A stretch of DNA of 64,000 nucleotides, taken from positions 124,001-188,000 of the forward strand of contig NZ_JAEPWM010000003.1 of the NCBI RefSeq assembly GCF_016654015.1, in the 5' to 3' direction. Made by a program: the position numbers and the translations under genes. Positions 15,887 to 24,489 of the stretch are shown piece by piece (the stretch's first letter is position 1; each line of letters opens with the position of its first letter). The notes beneath the pieces are model-generated. The model ran no database searches, had not been told where the DNA came from, and saw only the letters and a list, made by a program, of their open reading frames with translations. Source of the stretch: Ramlibacter ginsenosidimutans (GTDB taxonomy: Bacteria; Pseudomonadota; Gammaproteobacteria; Burkholderiales; Burkholderiaceae_C).

Positions 15887-16831
15887 ATGTCCGACCCTAA
15901 GCTGAACTACGTATCCTGTCCCGACAGCGCCGGCAGCCACCGCATGGCGTATTGGCAGTGGGGCGACCCGGCCGCGGCCCACGTGGTCGTGTGCGTCCAC
16001 GGGCTGTCCCGGCAGGGCCGCGACTTCGACACGCTCGCGCAGGCACTGGTCGCCCGCAGTCCCGCCCCGCTGCGCGTCGTGTGTCCCGACGTGGTCGGGC
16101 GCGGCCGCAGCGACTGGCTGGCGGACCCCATGGGCTACGGCATCCCGACCTACGTCGGCGACATGTTGCAGATGCTGCAGGCCTTGCATGCATCCGCTCC
16201 GGTCACCACTCTGGATTGGGTGGGGACGAGCATGGGTGGACTGATCGGAATGGGCCTGGCCGGCACGCCGGGCCTGCCGCTGCCGGCGCCGGTGCGCCGG
16301 CTCGTGCTCAACGACGTCGGCCCGGTGATCCAGTGGAGCGCGTTGCAGCGCATCGGCACCTACCTCGGGCAGACCGGCCGCTTCGGCTCGGTGCAGGAGG
16401 CTGCGGATGCCATGTGGGCCATTTCGCAAGGCTTCGGTCCGCACACGCCCGAGCAGTGGCTCGCGCTGTCGCAGCCCATGGTCAAGCCGCTGCCGGCCGG
16501 CGGCTTCACGCTGCACTACGACCCGGCGATCGCCGTCCCCTTCCGCACGCTGGACGAGCAGGCCGCCGCCGCCGGGCAGGCCGCCCTCTGGCAGGCCTAC
16601 GACGCGATCCAGGCGCGCACGCTGCTGCTGCGCGGCGCGCAGTCGGACCTGCTGTCGCGCGCGACGGCCGACGAGATGGCGCGCCGCGGCCCGAAGCCCC
16701 GGGTCGTCGAATTCGCAGGGGTCGGCCACGCCCCGACCCTGATCGCACCGGAGCAGGTGGAGGCCGTGTGCGCCTTCCTGCTCGCCCCTGATTCCGCCAC
16801 CGATGAAAAGCCATTCAGCGGAACAGGGTGA
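15887..16831 (+). CDS. Alpha/beta hydrolase
   Basis: A 314-residue alpha/beta-hydrolase-fold enzyme. The nucleophile elbow is GTSMGG (Ser near residue 118), the oxyanion region VHGLSRQGRDF follows strand 3, and the catalytic His is in GVGHAPTL near residue 285. No signal peptide. The substrate is not identifiable from the sequence. Its 3' end overlaps the relA start by 29 bp in another frame, so the two are probably one transcript; whether this link to the stringent response has meaning is unknown. Confidence 0.85.
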   Translation: MSDPKLNYVSCPDSAGSHRMAYWQWGDPAAAHVVVCVHGLSRQGRDFDTLAQALVARSPAPLRVVCPDVVGRGRSDWLADPMGYGIPTYVGDMLQMLQALHASAPVTTLDWVGTSMGGLIGMGLAGTPGLPLPAPVRRLVLNDVGPVIQWSALQRIGTYLGQTGRFGSVQEAADAMWAISQGFGPHTPEQWLALSQPMVKPLPAGGFTLHYDPAIAVPFRTLDEQAAAAGQAALWQAYDAIQARTLLLRGAQSDLLSRATADEMARRGPKPRVVEFAGVGHAPTLIAPEQVEAVCAFLLAPDSATDEKPFSGTG

Positions 16832-19013
16832 CGCGGCCGCAGCGGTCCCCGACCTCGTAGCGGCCGCCGAACAGTCGCTGCCGCACCAGGCCGATGCGCT
16901 GGCGCGCGCACGCGCCTTCGCCGAGCCCCTGATTTCCGGCGAACGGCTGGACACCGGGGAGAACACGCTCGCGCACGCCGACGCCGTGGCCGCCATTCTC
17001 AAGTCCATGGGCGGCTCGGAGGCCATGCAGGCCGCGAGCTACCTCGTGTACGCCTGGGCCCACCTGAACAAGCCCGAGGACGTGATCGCCAAGGCCTTCG
17101 GCGACAGCTACGCGGCGCTCGCGCGCGAGACGATCAAGCTGGTGTCGGTGCAGCGCCAGGCCCGGGACGCCGAGGACACCCTGCCGCTGCGCGACGACGC
17201 GCGCGTGCAGACCGAGAACGTGCGCAAGATGCTGCTGGCGTTCTCGCGCGACCTGCGCGTGGTGATGCTGCGCCTCGCCTCGCGCCTGCAGACCCTGCGC
17301 TACTACGCGGCCACCAAGCAGCCGGTGCAGCCGGTGGTGGCGCGCGAGGCGCTGCAGGTGTTCGCTCCGCTCGCCAACCGGCTGGGCATCTGGCAGGTGA
17401 AGTGGGAAATGGAAGACCTCGCCTTCCGCTTCCTCGAACCGGACACCTACAAACGCGTTGCGGGCTGGCTGGACGAAAAGCGCGTGGAGCGCGAGCAGTA
17501 CGTCGAGCAGTTGCGCAGCGAGCTGGAGTCGGAGCTGCGCGCGCACGGCATCCAGGCGCAGGTGCATGGCCGGCCCAAGCACATCTACAGCATCGTCAAG
17601 AAGATGCGCGGCAAGTCGCTGGACTTCGAGCAGGTGCTGGACGTGCGCGCGCTGCGCGTGATCGTGCCCGACGTGAAGGACTGCTACGGCGCGCTGGCGC
17701 TGGTGCACGCACGCTTCTCGCCGCTGCTGGAGGAGTTCGACGACTACATCGCCCGGCCGAAGCCCAACGGCTACCAGTCGCTGCACACTGTCGTGAGCGA
17801 TGCGGCCGGCCGGCCGATCGAGATCCAGATCCGGACTCAGAAGATGCACGAGCACGCCGAACATGGCGTGGCAGCACACTGGGCGTACAAGGAAGCGGGC
17901 CAGAAAGGCTACGCCGGAGTCAGCGCGAAGTCGGAGTACGACACCAAGATCGCCGTGCTGCGGCAACTGCTCGCGTGGGAGCGCGACCTGGCCGGCTCGG
18001 TCGAAGGCCTGTTCGAGGACCGCATCTACGTGCTGACGCCGCAGGCCTCCATCGTGGAGCTGCCGCAGGGCGCGACGCCGGTGGACTTCGCCTACAGCGT
18101 GCACACCAGCCTGGGCCACCGCTGCCGCGGTGCCCGCGTCGACGGCGCGATGGTGCCGCTGAACACGCAGCTGAAGAACGGCCAGACGGTGGAGATCGTC
18201 GCCGCGCGCGAAGGGGGCCCGTCGCGCGACTGGCTCAATGCGGACCTGGGCTTCCTGGCCAGCCACCGGGCCCGCGCCAAGGTGCGCGCCTGGTTCAACG
18301 AGCAATTGCGGCACGAGACCGAGGCGCGCGGCCGCGAGCTGGTCGAACGCCTGCTGCAGCGCGAAGGCAAGACCGCCATCAAGCTGGAGGAGCTGGCCTC
18401 GCAGCTGGGGTTCAAGTCCGCCGAGGACCTGTTCTTCGTCGTCGGCAAGGACGAATTCTCCCTGCGCACCATCGAGCAGCTGCTGCATCCGCACGCCCCG
18501 CCGCCCTCCGACGACGAGGTGCTGCTGGCGAAGAAGTCGCGCGCCACGCCGGCGAAGGCGCCGCGCGGCGGCGTGCTGGTAGTGGGCGTCGATTCGCTGA
18601 TGACGCAGCTCGCGAAGTGCTGCAAGCCCGCGCCGCCGGACGCCATCGCCGGCTTCGTGACGCGCGGCAAGGGCGTCAGCATCCACCGCAGCGACTGCGG
18701 CAGCTTCCGCCAGATCGCTGCCCGCAGCCCCGAACGCGTGATCGAGGTGGAGTGGGGCCGGCCCAAGGCGGGCGAGGCCGCGGTCTACCCGGTGGACGTG
18801 GCCGTGGAGGCGGGCGACCGGCAAGGATTGCTGCGCGACATCTCCGAAGTCTTCGCCAAGGAAAAGATGAACGTGGTCGGCGTGCAGTCGCAGTCCGTCA
18901 AGGGCCTGGCGTGGATGACGTTCACGGTGGAGATCGCCGATTCGCAGCGGCTGGGCAAGGTGCTGTCCATCGTGCGTGACGTCGCCGGCGTCCGGTCCGC
19001 GCGAAGGCGCTGA
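16803..19013 (+). CDS. relA: (p)ppGpp synthetase RelA (degenerate hydrolase domain)
   Basis: Ribosome-associated alarmone synthetase of the stringent response. The 736-residue protein has the full long-RSH layout: pseudo-hydrolase domain (about 30-190), synthetase domain (230-350) with RPKHIYSIVKKM, DVRALRVIV and IARPKPNGYQSLHTVV, TGS domain (about 400-465), a zinc-finger-like region with AKCCKPAP, and a C-terminal ACT domain. The hydrolase HD motif is missing: where active enzymes have HD-E/D residues this protein reads LVYAWAHL (81-88). The synthetase loop carries EFDD (311-314), the acidic motif of synthesis-only RelA, not RxKD of bifunctional SpoT. A separate SpoT must therefore lie elsewhere in the genome. 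Confidence 0.95.
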   Translation: MKSHSAEQGDAAAAVPDLVAAAEQSLPHQADALARARAFAEPLISGERLDTGENTLAHADAVAAILKSMGGSEAMQAASYLVYAWAHLNKPEDVIAKAFGDSYAALARETIKLVSVQRQARDAEDTLPLRDDARVQTENVRKMLLAFSRDLRVVMLRLASRLQTLRYYAATKQPVQPVVAREALQVFAPLANRLGIWQVKWEMEDLAFRFLEPDTYKRVAGWLDEKRVEREQYVEQLRSELESELRAHGIQAQVHGRPKHIYSIVKKMRGKSLDFEQVLDVRALRVIVPDVKDCYGALALVHARFSPLLEEFDDYIARPKPNGYQSLHTVVSDAAGRPIEIQIRTQKMHEHAEHGVAAHWAYKEAGQKGYAGVSAKSEYDTKIAVLRQLLAWERDLAGSVEGLFEDRIYVLTPQASIVELPQGATPVDFAYSVHTSLGHRCRGARVDGAMVPLNTQLKNGQTVEIVAAREGGPSRDWLNADLGFLASHRARAKVRAWFNEQLRHETEARGRELVERLLQREGKTAIKLEELASQLGFKSAEDLFFVVGKDEFSLRTIEQLLHPHAPPPSDDEVLLAKKSRATPAKAPRGGVLVVGVDSLMTQLAKCCKPAPPDAIAGFVTRGKGVSIHRSDCGSFRQIAARSPERVIEVEWGRPKAGEAAVYPVDVAVEAGDRQGLLRDISEVFAKEKMNVVGVQSQSVKGLAWMTFTVEIADSQRLGKVLSIVRDVAGVRSARRR

Positions 19014-19023
19014 GTGGGTCTGC

Positions 19024-19029
19024 TACAAT
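19024..19029 (+). promoter_or_regulatory. -10 hexamer of tRNA-Val
   Basis: TACAAT ends 15 bases before the mature tRNA 5' end and right after the relA stop. No good -35 hexamer is visible at 16-18 bp upstream. Confidence 0.55.
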
Positions 19030-19044
19030 CGTGGGCTCAACGAC

Positions 19045-19121
19045 AGGCGCGTAGCTCAGCTGGTTAGAGCACCACCTTGACATGGTGGGGGTCGTTGGTT
19101 CGAGTCCAATCGCGCCTACCA
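19045..19121 (+). tRNA. tRNA-Val (anticodon GAC)
   Basis: A 77-base cloverleaf including encoded CCA. The acceptor arms AGGCGCG and CGCGCCT pair fully; the anticodon arm is CCACC, loop TTGACAT, GGTGG, giving anticodon GAC; the T arm contains GGTTCGAGTCC. Preceded by TACAAT and followed at 8 bases by a strong terminator, so it is an independent single-tRNA transcript inserted between relA and the SYLF gene. Confidence 0.97.
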
Positions 19122-19128
19122 AATCCGA

Positions 19129-19164
19129 AGCCCGGAACTTGCGTTTGCAGGTTCCGGGCTTTTT
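19129..19164 (+). terminator. Rho-independent terminator of tRNA-Val
   Basis: Perfect 10-bp stem agcccggaac (19129-19138) and gttccgggct (19151-19160) followed by TTTTT overlapping the stem end. Confidence 0.9.
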
Positions 19165-19170
19165 GCTGCC

Positions 19171-19198
19171 CGCTCGCCGCTCGCCGCTCGCCGCTCAC
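19171..19198. repeat. Four tandem 7-bp units (cgctcgc)
   Basis: Units at 19171, 19178, 19185 and 19192; the last differs at one base. They lie in the non-coding gap after the tRNA-Val terminator. No further feature is seen between here and the SYLF gene. Confidence 0.75.
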
Positions 19199-19380
19199 CT
19201 GCGCGGCGGCCGCCCACTCGCCCGGACGCTCCGCAGCCCGCGTCGTCGCCAGGCGCGCATGAGACCTAAGTCCCATTGGCCCCGGGCCGCGCCCGCGAAC
19301 AATGGCTCTGCGGTACCCGTGCCTGCCGCGTGCGAGCGCGGGCTCCTCACTCTCCATTCCATTCCCTTCACGGAGGTTGC

Positions 19381-19941
19381 ATGCAACGTCGTCAGTTTCT
19401 CGCCCTCACTCCCGCGCTCGCCGTCGCGGCCACGAGTGTCCACGCCAAATCCGACAAGGCTGCCGAGCAGGCCGAAGTCAAGGCCAAGGCCATGCAGGCG
19501 CTGCAGGACTTCTACAAGGCCGACCCCAGGCTCAGGGACGCCGTCGCCAGCGCGCCGGGCTACGCCGTGTTCACGACCTTCGGCCTGAGCTTCGGCCTCG
19601 GCGGGGCCGGCGGCAAGGGCATCGCGCACGACGCGAAGACCTCGAAGGACACCTACATGAGCATCGCGCAGGCAAGCGCAGGGGTGCAGCTCGGCGCCTC
19701 GGACACGCGCTACCTGTTCGTCTTCGACAGCGAGAAGGCGCTCACCGACTTCGTCGAGAAGGGCTGGGACGCTTCGGCGAGTGCGGCGGCGGGCGCCGGC
19801 GCCGGCGGCAGCGCCGCCAACGTCGGGGCGGGGGCCGGGAACATCCAGGGCGGCAGGATGTACGCCCTGACCAAGGCCGGCCTGCAGGTGGGCGCCGCCG
19901 TGTCGGGCCTGAAGGCCTGGAAGGACAAGGACCTCAACTGA
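19381..19941 (+). CDS. SYLF-domain (YSC84-related) exported lipid-binding protein
   Basis: A 186-residue protein with a signal peptide (MQRRQFLALTPALAVAATSVHA, double Arg followed by Gln-Phe-Leu, possibly Tat-compatible although the RRxFL match is marginal). The mature part matches the SYLF family: a helical start, GYAVFTTFGLSFGLGGAGGKGI, then a Gly-rich strand region and the C-terminal NIQGGRMYALTKAGLQVGAAVSGLK. Eukaryotic SYLF domains bind phosphoinositides; bacterial functions are poorly known. A ggagg sequence 5 bases before the ATG supports the start. Stands alone between tRNA-Val and the ABC exporter. Confidence 0.85.
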   Translation: MQRRQFLALTPALAVAATSVHAKSDKAAEQAEVKAKAMQALQDFYKADPRLRDAVASAPGYAVFTTFGLSFGLGGAGGKGIAHDAKTSKDTYMSIAQASAGVQLGASDTRYLFVFDSEKALTDFVEKGWDASASAAAGAGAGGSAANVGAGAGNIQGGRMYALTKAGLQVGAAVSGLKAWKDKDLN

Positions 19942-20028
19942 GTTCCGGGCCTCATCGCCCGTCCTTGCCCGATCGCTGAAGCAGCAGCGCTGCGCTCCTG
20001 GACCTCGCAGCGGTGGCTGCCCTTGCGG

Positions 20029-20054
20029 GGTCGCTTGACTCTCGTCAAGCGACC
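20029..20054. promoter_or_regulatory. Perfect 11-bp inverted repeat upstream of the ABC exporter operon
   Basis: ggtcgcttgac (20029-20039) and gtcaagcgacc (20044-20054) match fully around a 4-base loop, 28 bases before the ABC ATPase start. No T-tract follows, so an operator or an RNA hairpin is as likely as a terminator of the SYLF gene. Confidence 0.5.
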
Positions 20055-20081
20055 TGGCGGCGTCCCATCGGAACATCGGCC

Positions 20082-20810
20082 ATGGTCGCGCTCGCACCGT
20101 CGCCGCTTTCGCCCGTGTTTCGCGCCCGCGGCCTGGGCAAGACTTATCACGCCGGTGACGTGGACGTCGTGGCCCTGCGCGACGTGGACCTGGACATCGC
20201 GGCCGGCGAGTTCGTCGTGCTGCTCGGTCCTTCGGGCAGCGGCAAGTCCACGCTGCTGAACATCCTCGGCGGCCTCGAAGTGGCCACCACCGGCACCCTC
20301 AGCTACCAGGACCACGACCTGACCGCCGCGAGCGACGAGGCGCTCACGCGCTACCGGCGCGACCACGTCGGGTTCGTGTTCCAGTTCTACAACCTGCTTC
20401 CCAGCCTCACCGCGTACGAGAACGTGGCGCTAGTCACCGACATCGCCGCCAACCCGATGTCCATCGACGAAGCCCTGGAGAGGGTGGCCTTGACGGCCCG
20501 GCGCGATCACTTCCCCTCGCAGCTCTCGGGCGGCGAGCAGCAGCGCGTCGCCATCGCGCGCGCCATCGTGAAGCGGCCGCAGGTCCTGCTGTGCGACGAG
20601 CCGACCGGGGCACTCGACTATGCGACGGGAAAGCTCGTCCTCGACGTGATCTCGCGGATCAACCTGGAACTGGGCACCACCGCGCTGGTGATCACGCACA
20701 ACGCGGCGATCGCCGGCATGGCCGACCGCGTCGTGTACCTGGCGGACGGCAGGGTCCAGCGCATCGCGAAGAACGCAAGGCGCGTGGCGTCCGCGGAGCT
20801 CGCGTGGTGA
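20082..20810 (+). CDS. ABC exporter ATP-binding protein (MacB/LolD/SalX type)
   Basis: Cytoplasmic ATPase of a type VII-like (mechanotransmission) ABC system. The 242 residues contain Walker [11 protein letters not shown]-loop [14 protein letters not shown], signature [14 protein letters not shown], Walker [13 protein letters not shown] and the switch His in VITHN. The QFYNLLP form of the Q-loop is typical of the MacB/LolD branch. The ATG at 20082 is chosen because the upstream frame extension lacks family similarity. Followed after 7 bases by the permease and then the adaptor gene: one operon. Confidence 0.92.
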   Translation: MVALAPSPLSPVFRARGLGKTYHAGDVDVVALRDVDLDIAAGEFVVLLGPSGSGKSTLLNILGGLEVATTGTLSYQDHDLTAASDEALTRYRRDHVGFVFQFYNLLPSLTAYENVALVTDIAANPMSIDEALERVALTARRDHFPSQLSGGEQQRVAIARAIVKRPQVLLCDEPTGALDYATGKLVLDVISRINLELGTTALVITHNAAIAGMADRVVYLADGRVQRIAKNARRVASAELAW

Positions 20811-20817
20811 GCCGCCC

Positions 20818-23208
20818 GTGAGAGCCCTCGACCGCAAGCTGCTGCGCGACCTGCTCGCGATGTGGAGCCAGGCGCTCACCATCGCGCTGGTGGTCGCCAG
20901 TGGGGTGGGCGGCTTCCTCACGAGCCTCTCGGCCGTGGATTCGCTCGCGGCGGCGCGCGACACCTTCTATAGCGAGGGCCGCTTCGCCGACGTGTTCGCC
21001 ACGGTGAAGCGGGCGCCGCTGGCGTTGGCCGCGCAGCTTGCCGCCGTGCCGGGCGTGGCCGACGTGCAACCCACGATCGAGGAAGTGGTGCGCATCGAGG
21101 TTCCCGGCAGCACCGATCCGGTGCTGGGCCGCTTGATCGGCGTCGATGCACGCCAACCGCCGCGGCTGAACCAGGTTGCCATCGTGCATGGGCGCAGGCT
21201 GTTCGAGCAGGGCGGCCCCGACGCACCCGTGCGCGACACGCTGGACGCGCTGCTGTCGCAGGGCTTTGCGCAGGCTCGCGGGCTTCGTCCGGGGGACACC
21301 GTTGGAGCGCTGGTCAACGGCCGCATGCGCCACCTGCGCATCGTCGGTCTCGCCGTCTCGCCGGAATTCGTCTTCGCGGGCTTGTGGGGCATGCCGGACC
21401 AGCGCGGCTACGGTGTGTTCTGGGTGGACCAGGAGGCGCTGGCCGCCGCCTACGACATGGACGGCGCCTTCAACACGCTGGCCGTGCGTCTCGCGCCCGA
21501 GGGCGCGCGCCGAGTCACGGAGGGCGAAGTGATCGCCGCGCTGGCGCAGCCGCTGGCCCGCTACGGCGGGGCGACGCCGATCGGCCGCATCGACCAGACC
21601 TCGCACGCCATGCTGGACAACGAGATCAAGGAGCAACGCGTGCTCGGAACGGTGCTGCCGTCGATCTTCCTCGGCGTCGCGGCCTTCCTGCTGAACGTCG
21701 TGATCTCGCGGCTTGTCGCAACCCAGCGCGAGCAGATCGCCGCCCTCAAGGCGCTCGGCTACGCGAACGGCGCCATCGCGGCGCATTACCTGAAGCTGGT
21801 GCTGTTGATCGTGGCGCTGGGCACGGCCCTGGGCATCGTGGTCGGGGACTGGCTGGGCGCTGCCTTCGTCGGCCTGTACGCGGAGATCTTCCACTTTGCG
21901 CACTTCGAGCATCGCATGGACCCGGCGCTCGTCCTGCTGGCCGGCGGACTGACGCTGGGCGCCGCCGTGCTCGGTACGCTGTCGGCGCTGCTCGCCACGG
22001 TGCGGCTGAGGCCGGCGGAGGCGATGCGGCCGCCCGCGCCCGGCCGGTTCCGGCGCACGCTGGTCGAGCGGCTGGGTTTCACGGGCCTGAGTCCCGCGCT
22101 GCGGATGATCCTGCGCAACATGGAGCGCAAGCCGCTGCGCACCGGCCTGTCCATCGGCGGCATGGCCGCAGCGGTGGCGATCGTCGTCATGGGCAACTTC
22201 TTTCGCGACGCCATCGAGGTGGTCATCGACGGCAGCTTCGCGCTTTCCATGCGCAGCGACGTGTCCGTGTGGCTGACGGAGCCGGGCGAGGGCGCCATCG
22301 CGCTGCAACTGGCGAGGCTGCCCGGGGTTGTGGCGCACGAATCGCTGCGCGACGTGCAAGCCACGCTGGTCAACGGCCAGCGCCGCCAACGCGTGATGAT
22401 CCGGGGCGGCCCCCTGCGCAGCGAGCTGCTGCGCATCGTCGATGTCGATGGCCGGCAGACCTTGCCGGACGGCGACGGCATCGTGCTGACCGACCGGCTG
22501 GCTGCGAAGCTGGGGCTGCGGGTCGGCGACCTGGTGCAGGTGGAGGTGCAGGAAGGCCGGCGCCAGCAGCTCACGCTGCCGGTGCAGGCCACGGTGCGCG
22601 AGATGATGGGCCTGAACGCCTACATGAACCGTGCCGCCCTGAACCGGGCGCTGGGCGAGGGGGATGTCGCCACGGGCTTCGTGCTGGCGCTCGAGCGCGG
22701 CAGCGAGTCGCGCTTCCTGCACGCCACGCAGGCGCTGCCCCGCGCGGCGGGTGCGTTCAGCAAGGCGACGATGCTGCGCAACATGCGCGAGGTGACTGCC
22801 CGCAACATCCTCATCATCAGCACGGTGCTGACCGTGTTCGCCGGGGTGATCGCGGTCGGCGTGGTCTACAACAACGTGCGCATCGCCCTCGCCGAGCGGG
22901 CGTGGGAACTGGCGAGCCTGCGCGTGCTCGGTTTCACGCGGGCCGAGGTGTCGGCGCTGCTGCTGGGCGAGCTGGCGCTCGGCATCGCCGTGGCCTTGCC
23001 GCTCGGGATGTTCGGCGGCTACGCACTCGTGCACGTCATCACGGAACTGCTCAAGTCGGACCAGTTCCACTTCCCGGTCGTGATCTTCGCGCGCACCTAT
23101 GCCCTCGCGGCGCTGGCCGTGCTGGCCGCAGCGGTCGCGAGCGCATGGGTGGTCCGTCGACGTATCGACCGGCTGGACATGGTCTCCGCCTTGAAGACGC
23201 GGGAGTGA
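20818..23208 (+). CDS. ABC exporter permease with two FtsX domains
   Basis: A 796-residue inner-membrane protein. After a first helix (about 16-40) comes a periplasmic MacB-type domain (about 45-270), a three-helix FtsX bundle (about 275-400), another helix (about 440-465), a second periplasmic domain (about 470-650) and a second FtsX bundle (about 665-785). This duplicated layout is that of LolCE-like or DevC-like fused permeases. Start is GTG with weak ribosome-binding sequence, so coupling with the ATPase gene is likely. Substrate unknown: candidates are lipids, glycolipids or peptides moved out of the inner membrane or periplasm. Confidence 0.88.
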   Translation: MRALDRKLLRDLLAMWSQALTIALVVASGVGGFLTSLSAVDSLAAARDTFYSEGRFADVFATVKRAPLALAAQLAAVPGVADVQPTIEEVVRIEVPGSTDPVLGRLIGVDARQPPRLNQVAIVHGRRLFEQGGPDAPVRDTLDALLSQGFAQARGLRPGDTVGALVNGRMRHLRIVGLAVSPEFVFAGLWGMPDQRGYGVFWVDQEALAAAYDMDGAFNTLAVRLAPEGARRVTEGEVIAALAQPLARYGGATPIGRIDQTSHAMLDNEIKEQRVLGTVLPSIFLGVAAFLLNVVISRLVATQREQIAALKALGYANGAIAAHYLKLVLLIVALGTALGIVVGDWLGAAFVGLYAEIFHFAHFEHRMDPALVLLAGGLTLGAAVLGTLSALLATVRLRPAEAMRPPAPGRFRRTLVERLGFTGLSPALRMILRNMERKPLRTGLSIGGMAAAVAIVVMGNFFRDAIEVVIDGSFALSMRSDVSVWLTEPGEGAIALQLARLPGVVAHESLRDVQATLVNGQRRQRVMIRGGPLRSELLRIVDVDGRQTLPDGDGIVLTDRLAAKLGLRVGDLVQVEVQEGRRQQLTLPVQATVREMMGLNAYMNRAALNRALGEGDVATGFVLALERGSESRFLHATQALPRAAGAFSKATMLRNMREVTARNILIISTVLTVFAGVIAVGVVYNNVRIALAERAWELASLRVLGFTRAEVSALLLGELALGIAVALPLGMFGGYALVHVITELLKSDQFHFPVVIFARTYALAALAVLAAAVASAWVVRRRIDRLDMVSALKTRE

Positions 23209-23214
23209 GCAGGC

Positions 23215-24429
23215 ATGAAGCGCAACACCTTGGTGATGGCAGCGGCGGGCGCAGGTCTGGCCGCGCTGCTGGCATGGGCCTTCGCGCCGCGACCGGTCGC
23301 GGTCGAAGTCGCGAGCGCCACCATCGGTCCCTATGAGCAGTCCATCGTGGAGGACGCCCGCACGCGCCTGCGCGACCGCTACGTCATCGCCGCGCCCCTG
23401 GCCGGGCGACTGGCGCGCATCACGCTGAGGGAGGGCGATGCGGTGGCGGCCGGAGACACCGTGGCGACGCTCGCGCCGGCGCTTTCACCCCTGCTGGACG
23501 AGCGCACGCTGCAGGAGCAGCAGACCCGTGTCGCGGTCGCCGAGGCGCTTGTGCTGCGTGCGGATGCCGGCGTGCAGCGCGCCCGCGTCGCGCTCGACGT
23601 GGCGCTGGCGGAGCAGCGTCGCTCCGAGCAGCTGGCGGGCCAGAACTTCATCGCGCCGGCGAAGGCCGAGTCCGACCGCCTCTCGGTCGAGGCCGCACGC
23701 AAGGACCTGGAGGCGGCGCTGCAAGGCCGCCACGCGGCAGGTCACGAGCTGGAGACGGCGCGCGCGGCGCTGCTGGTCACCCAAAGGCCGTCGCGCCAGG
23801 CGGCCGGCTTTGCGCTGCGCTCCCCCGTGGCAGGGCGCGTGCTGAAGGTGGTGCAGCCCAGTGAGACGACGGTGGCGCTGGGCGCGCCGGTGCTCGAGGT
23901 CGGGGACATCTCGCAGCTGGAGATCGTCACCGAGCTGTTGACGACCGACGCCGTGCAGGCCCGCGTGGGCGCGCCGGTCCGCATCGAGCGCTGGGGTTCG
24001 CCCGGGACGCTCGAAGGCCGCGTGCGCCTGGTCGAGCCTGCCGCCTTCACCAAGGTTTCCGCGCTCGGCATCGAGGAGCAGCGTGTCAACGTGCTGATCG
24101 ACATCACGAGTCCCCCGGTGTCGTGGCGGATGCTCGGGGACGGCTACCGCGTGGGGGTGCGCATCGTCACCGTGGCGCAGCCGGCCGTCCTGCGGGTCCC
24201 GGTGAGCGCGGTGTTCCCGCTGCCCGGGGAGGGCATGGCCGTGTTCGTCGTTGCGGACGGGCGTGCGCGGCTCCTGCGCGTGGACATCGGCGGCCGCAAC
24301 GGTGTCGACGCCTGGGTGCGCAGCGGCCTGCAGGCTGGCGCCGAGGTGGTCGTCTATCCCCCTGCGTCGCTCGTCGACGGCTCGCGGGTGAAGAAACGCG
24401 TCGTGCCGCTGGTGCAGCCGGGCGCATGA
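23215..24429 (+). CDS. HlyD-family periplasmic adaptor (membrane fusion protein) of the ABC exporter
   Basis: A 404-residue adaptor with one N-terminal membrane anchor (about 5-25), a barrel-sandwich/lipoyl half (ApLAGRLARITLREGDAVAAGDTV), a long coiled-coil hairpin rich in Ala, Glu, Arg and Gln (about 95-190), the second lipoyl half (ALRSPVAGRVLKVV) and a C-terminal beta-barrel and membrane-proximal domain. It would bridge the FtsX permease to an outer-membrane channel. No TolC-like gene lies nearby, so a shared outer-membrane factor is expected. It ends 60 bases before the convergent hydroxylase gene. Confidence 0.88.
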   Translation: MKRNTLVMAAAGAGLAALLAWAFAPRPVAVEVASATIGPYEQSIVEDARTRLRDRYVIAAPLAGRLARITLREGDAVAAGDTVATLAPALSPLLDERTLQEQQTRVAVAEALVLRADAGVQRARVALDVALAEQRRSEQLAGQNFIAPAKAESDRLSVEAARKDLEAALQGRHAAGHELETARAALLVTQRPSRQAAGFALRSPVAGRVLKVVQPSETTVALGAPVLEVGDISQLEIVTELLTTDAVQARVGAPVRIERWGSPGTLEGRVRLVEPAAFTKVSALGIEEQRVNVLIDITSPPVSWRMLGDGYRVGVRIVTVAQPAVLRVPVSAVFPLPGEGMAVFVVADGRARLLRVDIGGRNGVDAWVRSGLQAGAEVVVYPPASLVDGSRVKKRVVPLVQPGA

Positions 24430-24489
24430 CTGCAAGCCGCCCGGCGAACACGCCAACCGCTGTCGGTCGCTGTCGTGGGCGCACGTGGG

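Noticed and set aside
19171-19198. 7-bp tandem repeats considered as an origin iteron array
   Set aside because: Too short, GC-only units without DnaA boxes or an AT-rich region, next to a tRNA terminator.
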